A DNA stretch of 39,594 bases from JASLBX01 sp036374175 (lineage in GTDB: Bacteria; Actinomycetota; Actinomycetes; Jiangellales; Jiangellaceae): positions 1 through 39,594 of the forward strand of contig DASUUH010000080.1 in the NCBI GenBank assembly GCA_036374175.1, in the 5' to 3' direction. The translations under genes were made by a program, and so were the position numbers. Below, one piece after another: positions 32,463 to 39,594 of the stretch; within the stretch, counting starts at the first letter, position 1, and each line of letters starts with the position of its first letter. Under the pieces are notes generated by a model. The model did not search any database. It was not told where the DNA came from and worked only from the letters and a program-made list of their open reading frames with translations.

Positions 32463-33950
32463 TTACGGTAGAGAGACTTCCAGTGTCTGCGGGTTCAGGT
32501 GCGACAGTCTGATCGCACCAGCCACCGCTTGGTCACTCACCTTGTAGAGGTTGAGCCCACGGGTGATGTCACTTTCGTAGACAACGCCGTTGTACCAGTA
32601 CGACGACCAAGCCCCACCGATGTGGCACTCACCGCCGCAGAACGGTCCGGGCCCAAGCGACGGCGGGTCTACCCACGCGACACTGCGCGGCTCAACACCA
32701 TCCTGAATGCCAGTGAAGTCGACGACCCAAGTGCCGGCCTGGTAGTGGCCACCAGTCACGACATAGTCGCCACTGCGCAGCGGCACCATGTTGTAGTTGT
32801 GGATCGTGCAGTTCTCGTCTGCACCTTGATCGCGCTCGAGTACCCACTGACCAAGCTTCTCGCCGGTCTGAGCATCGTAGAAGAACATGCTCTTCTTGAT
32901 GTCCGGGTCGTCGGCCGTGCACTCAGCGGCGCCGCCACCACCGGGCTCCCAGCCAAGCACGAGCACTTCGCCGTCCCAGGTGAACGCGGCCGAGTGCCAA
33001 CGCCCGCCGATGCCGACCTGGTTACCCAGATCGTCGGTCTCCTCAACGTTGTAGAGGAATTGCGGGTTCTCGAGTGTTCCGCCACCAGGTGCGCCGATCG
33101 AGAAGACGTTCGCCGCGTGCCCGCTGGCGCAGGCGACCATGTTCACATCGCCAAGGATGACGCCTGCGTCGTGGCAACCGTTGTTGCTGCCGAGAGATCC
33201 ACCCACCAGCGGGACGTATCCGATGTGACTGGCGCTGGCCGGATCGTCGAGCGGCACCTCGATGATGTCCATCGCGTCGCATACCGGGCGGCCGGCACCG
33301 CTGGAGTTATTGCTGTAGATGATCAGCCGGTTGTTGTCCAGGTCCGGTACACCTGTCGCGGTGTGTGATCCACACCCGTCAGCCGTGCCGCGAAGCGTTG
33401 CGCCGGCTTGGCTGAACTCCACCGCCGTCACAAGCTCCGGGTTGGCCGGGTCGCTGATGTCGAACACATGGACACCCTCGAATCCGACCGGCACCGGTTC
33501 GCCCATACAGAGCCGACCCGCCGGCGCGGGCGCGTTCCACGAGCGGACCACGATGTTGTCCCACACCACGATGTCACCCTGGTCGCCGTTACAACTCGGG
33601 TGAGAGATCAGCTTCGGATTGCCGGGTGCGGAGATGTCAAGAATCCGGAAGCCGTCGTAGTTGCCCTGGATCGCCAAGTTCCCCCAGAAAGCGAGGTCCG
33701 AGCTAATCTTGCGCTCTCCGTCGGGAACGGCGAACGTGGCAGGGTGCTGGTTCTGACCCAACGCGTGCATGTTCCGCGTGCTGGGATCACCCCGGTGCTC
33801 TGCCTGGCCGGGTGGTGTCCCGTTCGTTGTCGGCACCGGCCCGCTCTTAGGATCGAATTCGTCCTGTGGACCTGCCAGAGCCGGCATCGTCGAGCCGAGC
33901 AACAGGGCGGCCGATACTGCTGCCAATGACCATTGAGTGTGTTTTCTCAT
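32463..33950 (-). CDS. Secreted LVIVD-repeat beta-propeller-like protein
   Basis: An exported protein of 495 aa with signal peptide (MRKHTQWSLAAVSAALLLGS then TMPALA|GPQ). It has LVIVD-type repeat units such as YDGFRILDISAPGNPKLISH, GVHVFDISDPANPELVTAVE and MDIIEVPLDDPASASHIGYV, forming a probable beta-propeller. Several Cys (SCNGDQGD, RLCMGEP, GCGSHTAT, FCGGECHIGG) suggest disulfides, and a glycine-rich C-terminal half contains CHIGGAWSSYWYNGVVYESD. Its role is unknown; related proteins are surface or secreted proteins. ATG 33950 has AGAGGAG upstream and a TTGACA promoter candidate at 34034-34006. Confidence 0.85.
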   Translation of the reverse strand: MRKHTQWSLAAVSAALLLGSTMPALAGPQDEFDPKSGPVPTTNGTPPGQAEHRGDPSTRNMHALGQNQHPATFAVPDGERKISSDLAFWGNLAIQGNYDGFRILDISAPGNPKLISHPSCNGDQGDIVVWDNIVVRSWNAPAPAGRLCMGEPVPVGFEGVHVFDISDPANPELVTAVEFSQAGATLRGTADGCGSHTATGVPDLDNNRLIIYSNNSSGAGRPVCDAMDIIEVPLDDPASASHIGYVPLVGGSLGSNNGCHDAGVILGDVNMVACASGHAANVFSIGAPGGGTLENPQFLYNVEETDDLGNQVGIGGRWHSAAFTWDGEVLVLGWEPGGGGAAECTADDPDIKKSMFFYDAQTGEKLGQWVLERDQGADENCTIHNYNMVPLRSGDYVVTGGHYQAGTWVVDFTGIQDGVEPRSVAWVDPPSLGPGPFCGGECHIGGAWSSYWYNGVVYESDITRGLNLYKVSDQAVAGAIRLSHLNPQTLEVSLP

Positions 33951-34005
33951 GGGCGCTCCTCTTTGAGCAATTGGGCTACATGCTTCGGACAGCCGGGATG
34001 GAAGG

Positions 34006-34034
34006 AGGATCGCGGCAGCCAAGAACGTTGTCAA
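34006..34034 (-). promoter_or_regulatory. Candidate promoter of the LVIVD-repeat gene
   Basis: Minus-strand TTGACA (34034-34029), 17-base spacer, then GATCCT (34011-34006) as a weak -10, about 55 bases upstream of the ATG at 33950. The -35 is perfect, the -10 poor. Confidence 0.4.
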
Positions 34035-34115
34035 GTAGTACGCACGGCCTCCACAGCCCCCAGATGGCGTGGGTCCCCGGGTGAATAGAGCTCGGTTGCA
34101 TTCGTCTCCGCCACC

Positions 34116-34142
34116 GTGGGGCGGGTCGTGGACCCGCCCCAC
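34116..34142 (-). terminator. Terminator hairpin after the M36 peptidase
   Basis: GTGGGGCGGGTC (34116-34127) pairs perfectly with GACCCGCCCCAC (34131-34142) around a 3-base loop, starting 8 bases beyond the peptidase stop. Confidence 0.85.
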
Positions 34143-34150
34143 ATGCGTAG

Positions 34151-37100
34151 CTAGTCCGACAAGGTCGCGCCATCGACTCGTGGTGTGCTCGTGAGCAGTT
34201 GGAGTTCAGCGGCACGCACCTGCTCAGCACCAATTGATATCGACCGGCAGTCCGAAGTGGGGCTGGCCGGGTCGTCGTGCTGGTCACCCTGGTAGTTGGG
34301 ATTGCCGGTGCACTGGTTCGCCTCAACGACGAACTTGACGTGTGTCGCCGTCGTCGGCGGAATCTGGAACGACCGCAACAACAGATCCGGCGACGACGGA
34401 CGGGGGTTTGGCGCCGGGAACGCGTCCCGATGGCTGCGGAGGAACCGCGTCCACCCGTCATCGGTCGAGCCGTCGCATGTCGGGTTGGCTGCGTTCCCTT
34501 CCAGGCACGCGTACAGCTCGAACTGCCGCAGCGCCGTGAACCGGTTCTGCCCTGGCCGTAGCATCGCGCTGGCCTTTGCCTGCGCGAACGACTGCCGGCC
34601 GTCGAGCGTAATCGTCACCTGGACGCCTTCGACCGGCGCGGTGGTGCTTTCCCAGTTCGTCGCCTCGGTGTCGTCGATCAGATCGCTTTGACGAACTCCG
34701 TCTCCGGACGCGGTCGCGCCCTGTGCGAGGGAGGCCACATTCGTCGGGAAGTGAACCGTAATCGTGCGGTCCTCCCCCGGCCTCAGGTTGTTGACGAAGA
34801 AGCGCACGTGTCCGTACCCCTCCGCGTTAGCGACGAAGTTGTAACCCTCCGGGTTAGGCACGAACCGCTCGACCGATTGCAGCGCCGTCGTCCGGGCCTC
34901 GTAGTTGCCTCCGAACACCTGCACGTCGACCGGCTGGCCACCTTCGTCCTTGGCGACCGCCTCGAACCGTAACGTCGCTTCCTCGTGCATGGGCGACTCG
35001 AAGCTCGGCACGGGGTTGGTGTCCTGGGTCCCTTCGACAGATGCGTTCTCACCGAAACCACGCCGGGCGAAGCCGAGCCAGAGCAGGTCCTGGTTCGTCC
35101 CGCCAAAGCGCAGCATGTCCGCCGCGAAGTACGCGTCACGGGCATCCAGCATCGTCGGGTTCGTCGGCATGAGCAGGAACGCGTCGAACACCGTCTGGAT
35201 CCACTGACGGTTGCCCGGGCAGTCCTGCGCGTCCCGCAATCCGTCGGCGCACTCGCGTTGCCGTGCACCACCTGGGCTTGGGTACCGCTCGAGGAACAGC
35301 GACCGGAGGTCGTGGTTCGTCGCGCTCCAGATCTCGCCGTCCGCGTGCACCTGCGGCCCGACGATGTCGTAGCCCATCGAACCGAAGTGGAACGCACCAA
35401 CCCGCAAGTCGCGCCCCGGCTGCGGGAACTCGCCCGCCGACGGGAACGACATGTTGTAGTTCCGGATCCCGCGGATCGGGTTGCCGGTCACGTACGGGCC
35501 GACGGCCCAGCGGTCTTGGCCACCGGTCGGCAGCAGGCCGTACTCGTTGTGGTATTCCATCGCGACGAAGTCAGACCAGCTTTCGCCCATGGCTCCGGCG
35601 TGGAACCCCATGCGGCGGAAGCCTTTGCCGATCATCCGGTTCTCGATCATGTGTGTGTACTCGTGACCGATCACCGACATGTCGTAGTCGCCGACGACGC
35701 ATGGTCCGTAGAACCCGTTGGCGATCGGCTGCCACAGGAACATGCTCATGATCGATGGCGTACCGTCCGGCTGCGTGTTCATGGTCGCGTTGTCGCGGGA
35801 TCCCGGCGTGATCGCTCCCGCCTGTGCGCGGGCGGTCACGGGATCCCCCTCGCCGGCCGGGTTGATGCCGAAGTTGAAAGCCTGGCCGTTCCAGGTGGCT
35901 TCGGTGAAGCCAAGGTGGTACGACCAGTCGTGCATCCGCCAGGTTCCGACGAACAGGTTTGTTACGGACGCATCGATGTCATTGCCACCAGGGACAAGGT
36001 TGCCTGAATGGCACCTTGTTTCGTACCAGACGTTGGTCCACGGGTACCGGTATTCGCGGTCCGGGCTGGTCGGCCGATGGCCAGGCGAAGCCGGAGGGAC
36101 CGTATTCCACCATTCGGCGGCGTCCACCGCGTTGCCGATCGTGGTGAATGTCGGTACGCCAGTCTGCGCGTCGACGTCCCACGGCACTCGGGCCGCGTCG
36201 TTCTCAACCGCGAGCCGGCAGCCGGGCAGGAAGGTCCAGCACCACAGCTGTCGAGTGTCAGCGCTCGAGTAATTCCACGGTGGGCGGCTCATGGGCGTCA
36301 ATGGCGGCGTTGCTGGGAAGATCTCCCACGTCGGGTCGTCGGCCGCGTGGTCCACGACGGCTTGGCGCAGAAGCACATCGCCTGTTGCGGCGTCGATAAC
36401 GTACCGGTAGCTTTCCTCTGCTCCGTCGGAATAGACCGTCTCGTAGGCGCGCCGGACGCCCCTGTCAGTCGTCGGGAATGCGACCCGGCGGATGAGCTGA
36501 TCCTGGTCGATGTCATCGACGTCGAGGACTCGCCATCCGGCCCGTATCGAGCCCATCGCAATGTCAGCGCGCTCGACGTCGGTTCCGGCGTCGTCGGCAG
36601 CCTCGACGAAGGCGTCCCGCATGGTGAGGTTCATCGGTCCAGCTGCCGCTTGATCGGCAGCCAACGTCGAGGAGGCGTAGGCGACGCTCCAGCCCTCGTC
36701 GGCTGTGCCAACAAGCCCTATCGATGCCAAGCCTTCTGGTGACACGGGAAGTCCGCCGACCAGCTGCCGGAAGACCACGACGCGTGCACGGTCGGTCAAC
36801 TGGACGTCGGCGTGAACCACCAGGCCCTCTACCGAGTCAAGGCGATAGAGCACTCTGTTCTCGTTGAGCCAGGCCTGCGCCGCTTCGACGGCGTCCGAGC
36901 CCTCGATGCCCGTGGCCAGGAAGTCACCATGCTTGATCAACGATTGCGGGGTTCCGAACGGCGTCCACCGCGCGGTCGCGCCCAAAGCCGCTACGGCGTC
37001 GAGCTGAGCCGCCGTCGGCTGGATGGGATCCGCGCCGTCGCGGGTGTCGAGGTCGTCGAGATGGTCGATGTCGTCCACTGCCACGTCGTCGCCGATTTGG

Positions 37101-37216
37101 GCCAATCCTTGCGCCCCGGTAGGGGTGAAGATCAGCGTTAACGATGCAGCGGCCGCGATTACTGCGCCGCCAAGGTACCGGGATCTCCGGCTTGGCGTGC
37201 TGTTGGAAATGCGCAT
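34151..37216 (-). CDS. Secreted M36 (fungalysin-type) zinc metallopeptidase
   Basis: A large secreted endopeptidase of 1021 aa. A basic-hydrophobic signal (YLGGAVIAAAASLTLIFT) is followed by an FTP-type propeptide (LNENRVLYRLDSVEGLVVHA...). The M36 catalytic domain has HEYTH at residues 518-522 (zinc His518 and His522, catalytic Glu519) and a third ligand Glu near 545 in GESWSDFVAMEYH. RIMNYN-like and GFGENASVEGTQD segments continue the fold. The last ~230 residues look like a discoidin/F5-8C-type carbohydrate-binding domain (SQSDLIDDTEATNWES pattern: GVRQSDLIDDTEATNWESTT). ATG 37216 has GGAGGGA upstream. Probably degrades extracellular protein. Confidence 0.9.
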   Translation of the reverse strand: MRISNSTPSRRSRYLGGAVIAAAASLTLIFTPTGAQGLAQIGDDVAVDDIDHLDDLDTRDGADPIQPTAAQLDAVAALGATARWTPFGTPQSLIKHGDFLATGIEGSDAVEAAQAWLNENRVLYRLDSVEGLVVHADVQLTDRARVVVFRQLVGGLPVSPEGLASIGLVGTADEGWSVAYASSTLAADQAAAGPMNLTMRDAFVEAADDAGTDVERADIAMGSIRAGWRVLDVDDIDQDQLIRRVAFPTTDRGVRRAYETVYSDGAEESYRYVIDAATGDVLLRQAVVDHAADDPTWEIFPATPPLTPMSRPPWNYSSADTRQLWCWTFLPGCRLAVENDAARVPWDVDAQTGVPTFTTIGNAVDAAEWWNTVPPASPGHRPTSPDREYRYPWTNVWYETRCHSGNLVPGGNDIDASVTNLFVGTWRMHDWSYHLGFTEATWNGQAFNFGINPAGEGDPVTARAQAGAITPGSRDNATMNTQPDGTPSIMSMFLWQPIANGFYGPCVVGDYDMSVIGHEYTHMIENRMIGKGFRRMGFHAGAMGESWSDFVAMEYHNEYGLLPTGGQDRWAVGPYVTGNPIRGIRNYNMSFPSAGEFPQPGRDLRVGAFHFGSMGYDIVGPQVHADGEIWSATNHDLRSLFLERYPSPGGARQRECADGLRDAQDCPGNRQWIQTVFDAFLLMPTNPTMLDARDAYFAADMLRFGGTNQDLLWLGFARRGFGENASVEGTQDTNPVPSFESPMHEEATLRFEAVAKDEGGQPVDVQVFGGNYEARTTALQSVERFVPNPEGYNFVANAEGYGHVRFFVNNLRPGEDRTITVHFPTNVASLAQGATASGDGVRQSDLIDDTEATNWESTTAPVEGVQVTITLDGRQSFAQAKASAMLRPGQNRFTALRQFELYACLEGNAANPTCDGSTDDGWTRFLRSHRDAFPAPNPRPSSPDLLLRSFQIPPTTATHVKFVVEANQCTGNPNYQGDQHDDPASPTSDCRSISIGAEQVRAAELQLLTSTPRVDGATLSD

Positions 37217-37724
37217 CCAATCCCTCCCACGGTCTGGACACGAGCGCGATGCCGGATCGCGGCGACGCTCGTGTACCGGCTGGTCGCCGAGCGCATGGGA
37301 ACGACGCGCTATGTGGTCGCATGGAGACTGCGCGACAGGACTCACTGGCCGTCATCGGCCCAGTTGGGTGGCCGACGGTTCCGGTCGCTGCAGGGGAACA
37401 ACCAAAAAGGGCAGTGGTGCGGCCAGACTTCATTGTCGGCTACCACAGGCAGGCTGAGCTCGAACTAGTGGATCGTGCCGCCCGCCCCCTTACAGCCGGG
37501 ACGCGCCGTCCCACCACGCGCCCGATTCCGCGGAACATACGTCCGTCTCACACCACCGTCAAGGGGTGGGCGGAGGCTGGTCTGGGCAAACATGCAGCTC
37601 CACGCAGCCAAACCGCGCTGCCGCTGTACGCCCACGTCCGCTTGGATTGATCGCAAGGCCGATGCAGATCTCACCGGCCGAACGGGGTAACATCGTCGCG
37701 GATCGCGATGTGGTTAGCGATCAT
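37217..37724. other. 508-bp intergenic region without a supported gene
   Basis: Short frames here have no recognisable product or ribosome-binding site. The region should contain the M36 peptidase promoter on one side and the tRNA-Gly promoter on the other. GATCGC (37701-37706) and GCGATC (37717-37722) form an inverted repeat immediately before tRNA-Gly. I see no other clear element. Confidence 0.5.
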
Positions 37725-37798
37725 GCGGGTGTAGCTCAATGGTAGAGCCCCAGCCTTCCAAGCTGGTGGTGCCGGTTCGATCCCGGTCACCCGCTCCA
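37725..37798 (+). tRNA. tRNA-Gly (anticodon TCC)
   Basis: Acceptor GCGGGTG/CACCCGC with discriminator T37795 and encoded CCA (37796-37798). D-arm GCTCAATGGTAGAGC, anticodon stem CCAGC/GCTGG with loop CTTCCAA (anticodon TCC), and T-arm GCCGGTTCGATCCCGGT complete a normal cloverleaf. No integrase or att-like duplication is visible. Confidence 0.97.
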
Positions 37799-37853
37799 AC
37801 GCAGCAGTCAGCCCGACTCGATCATCTCCAGCGTCACGCCGATGGGCGGTACG

Positions 37854-38530
37854 TCAGGCTGTGCTCGCCAGCGACAACTTCACCGCAAAAGCGAGGAAGG
37901 CTCCGCCCGCGGCGGCCGCCCCACCTACTTGAAGCGCGCGGCGCCGCCGGAAGGCTGCCGCCAGCCGCGCACCGCTGAAGATCAGAAAGCTTAGGTACGT
38001 CACGCTGAACAGCTGCACCCAGAAGCCCAGGACCAGGAAGGAGAGGGCCGGGTACGGGTACGCCGGGTCGACGAACTGCACGAAGAACGACACGAAGAAC
38101 AGAATCGCCTTCGGGTTGAGCAGGCTCGCCATCAGCGCGCGGCGGTAGGGCCGCTCAGTGCCGGATTGCGCGACAGCCCCATCCGTAAGCGCCCGTTCGG
38201 TCGATTGATGAGCGGTGATCGCAGTCCGTCGCCGCAACGCGCGCCACGCGCCACGCAACATGCCGACGGCCAGCCAGAAGAGGTAGCCGGCGCCAAGGAC
38301 CTTGATGATTGAGAACGCCAGCGGGCTGGTGCGCAACAGCGAAGCGACCCCGCCGCAGACAGCACCATCAATGTCGTGTCGCCACAGAACACGCCGAACG
38401 CGGCCCGGTATCCCTGTTGTACGCCCAGCCGTGCGGCCACCGAGAGCACGTAGAGCGAATTGGGCCCGGGCATGACGATGATCACCGCCAGTCCGGCGAG
38501 GTAGGTGGGCAGATCCGTGATTCCGAACAC
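37854..38530 (-). pseudogene. LysE/RhtB-family amino-acid exporter with one-base frameshift
   Basis: Membrane exporter of the LysE/RhtB group. The N-terminal part (GTG 38530, FGITDLPTYLAGLAVIIVMP, then GPNSLYVLSVAARLG and FGVFCGDTTLMVLSAAG) is in one frame. The remainder (GVASLLRTSPLAFSIIKVLG... NPKAILFFVSFFVQFV...) is in another. The switch falls at a run of four C on the plus strand (38348-38351); one more base there would restore a ~226-aa protein. Both halves are otherwise well preserved. It is therefore a very recent mutation, a sequencing error, or less likely programmed frameshifting. It is divergent from the AraC-type regulator. Confidence 0.8.
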
Positions 38531-38629
38531 GCACGCAGGATGCCACAGATTCGGTAAGTAGCAAACTTCATTTTGACTGATGGGACGGTGCAGCACCCAA
38601 GTGCGGTAAGTCCGTGCTTGGATTGCCGT

Positions 38630-39058
38630 GTGAGCCGCGCTGTGGAGGAACGCAACCGCCGACTGTTGCGGGCGCGCGACACCATTGATCGCACCTACTC
38701 ACAAGCTTTGAACATCCCTTTGCTGGCCCGTGTAGCCCACGTGTCCGAGGCTCACTTCATACGCACGTTCCGCGCCACCTTTGGTGAGACACCGCACCGG
38801 TACCTGCAGCGTCGCCGGGTCGAGCGCGCGATGTTCCTGCTGCGGGAATCGGACCGGAGTGTGACGCAGATCTGCTTCGATGTCGGGTTCAACAGCCTGG
38901 GGACGTTCAGCCGGACATTCCGCGAGATCGTCGGGCAGGCACCGTCGTCCTACCGTGCCGCTGCGTCCACATTGGCCGCGCCAAGCTGCTTCACCATGGC
39001 GTGGATGAGACCGAGCAGTTTCGGAGAAGCGCTTAGCCGGCCGCGGAGCATAGCGTGA
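38630..39058 (+). CDS. AraC-family transcriptional regulator (short, DNA-binding domain only)
   Basis: A 142-aa regulator consisting mainly of the two-helix-turn-helix AraC domain: IPLLARVAHVSEAHFIRTFR then GETPHRYLQRRRVERAMFLL, and SVTQICFDVGFNSLGTFSRT then FREIVGQAPSSYR. There is no N-terminal sensor domain. GTG 38630 gives the N-terminus VSRAVEERNRRLL usual for this group; TTG 38573 is the longest in-frame start, and no start has a clear Shine-Dalgarno. Its stop overlaps the VOC gene start (GTGA). This AraC-VOC pairing is common in actinobacteria, and it is divergent from the broken LysE gene. Confidence 0.87.
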   Translation: MSRAVEERNRRLLRARDTIDRTYSQALNIPLLARVAHVSEAHFIRTFRATFGETPHRYLQRRRVERAMFLLRESDRSVTQICFDVGFNSLGTFSRTFREIVGQAPSSYRAAASTLAAPSCFTMAWMRPSSFGEALSRPRSIA

Positions 39059-39480
39059 CAGCCATGTTGAACGCCATCACCATTTCCCACGTGTGGGTCT
39101 TCGACCAGGACGAAGCCCTCGACTTCTACGTCGGCAAGTTAGGCCTCGAGGTCAGCGCTGATTTGGACCTCGGGTTCATGCGGTGGCTCACGGTCCGCGT
39201 ACCAGACCAGCCAGAGCGCGAGATCCTGTTGGAGGTGCCCGGCCCACCGTCGGTGGACGTCGAGGCCGGCGAGCGGATTCGCGAGCTGGTCAGCAAGGGT
39301 GCCACCGGCTTCGCGGTCGGATTCAGTACAAGCGACTGCCAGAAAACCTACGAGACGCTCAAGGAACGCGGCGTCGAGATCGTCGATGGGCCGACTCAGC
39401 GGCCGTATGGCATCGACATGGAGCTGCGCGATCCGTTCGGCAACCAGATCCGGATCAACCAGCCGCTGCCGCCCCAGTAG
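39055..39480 (+). CDS. VOC (glyoxalase/bleomycin-resistance fold) family protein
   Basis: A 141-aa VOC protein, translationally coupled to the AraC-type gene. N-terminal ITISHVWVFDQDEALDFYVG and C-terminal GIDMELRDPFGNQIRINQPL are family landmarks; the C-terminal Glu (MELRD) is a probable metal ligand, while the first module offers His12 (ISHVW). GTG 39055 has CGGAG seven bases upstream; ATG 39064 is an alternative. The function may be detoxification or a lyase-type reaction; the specific substrate is unknown. It is followed by a long palindrome. Confidence 0.87.
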   Translation: MTAMLNAITISHVWVFDQDEALDFYVGKLGLEVSADLDLGFMRWLTVRVPDQPEREILLEVPGPPSVDVEAGERIRELVSKGATGFAVGFSTSDCQKTYETLKERGVEIVDGPTQRPYGIDMELRDPFGNQIRINQPLPPQ

Positions 39481-39513
39481 GAGAGCGGCATCCCATCGGT
39501 TCCCGCTGTCCCG

Positions 39514-39566
39514 CCTTTGCACTGCACCCAGTGAGGAAGCGCTTCCTCACTGGTGCAGTGCAAAGG
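39514..39566. terminator. 53-base near-perfect palindrome after the VOC gene
   Basis: A left arm of 27 bases (CCTTTGCACTGCACCC... to GGAAGC, 39514-39540) mirrors the right arm 39541-39566, with only one extra base (a G/C bulge) and no loop. It lies 34 bases beyond the VOC stop. It may act as a terminator through a very strong hairpin, or be a repeat/cruciform element. Confidence 0.6.
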
Positions 39567-39594
39567 TGCTCGAAGCACGGCACGGCGGCGGGGG

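Noticed and set aside
37144..37650. Plus-strand open frame upstream of tRNA-Gly
   Set aside because: No ribosome-binding site, no domain, and it partly overlaps the M36 signal-peptide region on the other strand.
37725..37798. tRNA-Gly as an integration site
   Set aside because: No integrase and no direct repeat of the tRNA 3' end could be found in the window.
1..39594. CRISPR array, insertion sequence or prophage
   Set aside because: No regularly spaced repeats, transposase, integrase or phage structural genes were recognised.

Overview
The window is high-GC actinobacterial chromosome. The best lineage markers are the tig-clpP1-clpP2-clpX proteostasis locus with two ClpP paralogues, many GTG starts, overlapping ATGA/GTGA gene junctions, a DinB/DUF664-type protein, an F420/flavin-type LLM oxidoreductase and a PucR regulator. 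I suspect a soil or Jiangella-like actinomycete, but the sequence alone does not fix the genus. No integrase, transposase, CRISPR array or prophage was seen. This is mostly ordinary chromosome with catabolic and export modules on either side of a conserved clp block.

Layout. (1) 1-3889: a DrrAB-type ABC exporter (minus; permease cut by the window edge) divergent from a NarL/DesK-type two-component system; the 271-bp gap holds three inverted repeats. (2) 3864-11150: a purine/pyrimidine-type module with a DUF2877 protein, an NCS2 permease and a PucR regulator on the minus strand, divergent from a CoA-acylating methylmalonate/malonate-semialdehyde dehydrogenase and a class III aminotransferase. 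It reads most simply as uptake of a pyrimidine (or related compound) and disposal of beta-alanine through malonate semialdehyde to acetyl-CoA. (3) 11252-16539: a DinB-like protein, a second DrrAB exporter, a divergent 14-TM MFS exporter, a VOC protein and an OsmC protein.

(4) 16545-22486: the least ordinary part. A four-gene minus operon encodes a GlcF-like Fe-S protein with a degenerate first cluster motif, a GlcD-like FAD oxidase, an 84-residue protein of unknown family and an LLM oxidoreductase. It ends against a 28-codon remnant of a DppC/OppC-type permease. A FadR-type regulator and a free-standing Cache-like sensor protein lie divergently. Together they look like a substrate-inducible oxidation system whose substrate is unknown. 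(5) 22517-28726: an aldehyde dehydrogenase, then clpX, clpP2, clpP1 and tig, with a ClgR-like box upstream of clpP1 and tRNA-Pro(TGG) upstream of tig.

(6) 28838-37216: an exported-protein region with a four-TM protein, a signal-peptide protein coupled to a CopC-CopD fusion, a small secreted His-rich protein, an LVIVD-repeat secreted protein and a large M36 (fungalysin) metallopeptidase. (7) 37725-39594: tRNA-Gly(TCC), a LysE/RhtB exporter broken by a one-base frameshift, an AraC-type regulator coupled to a VOC protein, and a long near-perfect palindrome at the end. Most transcription units end in recognisable hairpins, which are listed individually.
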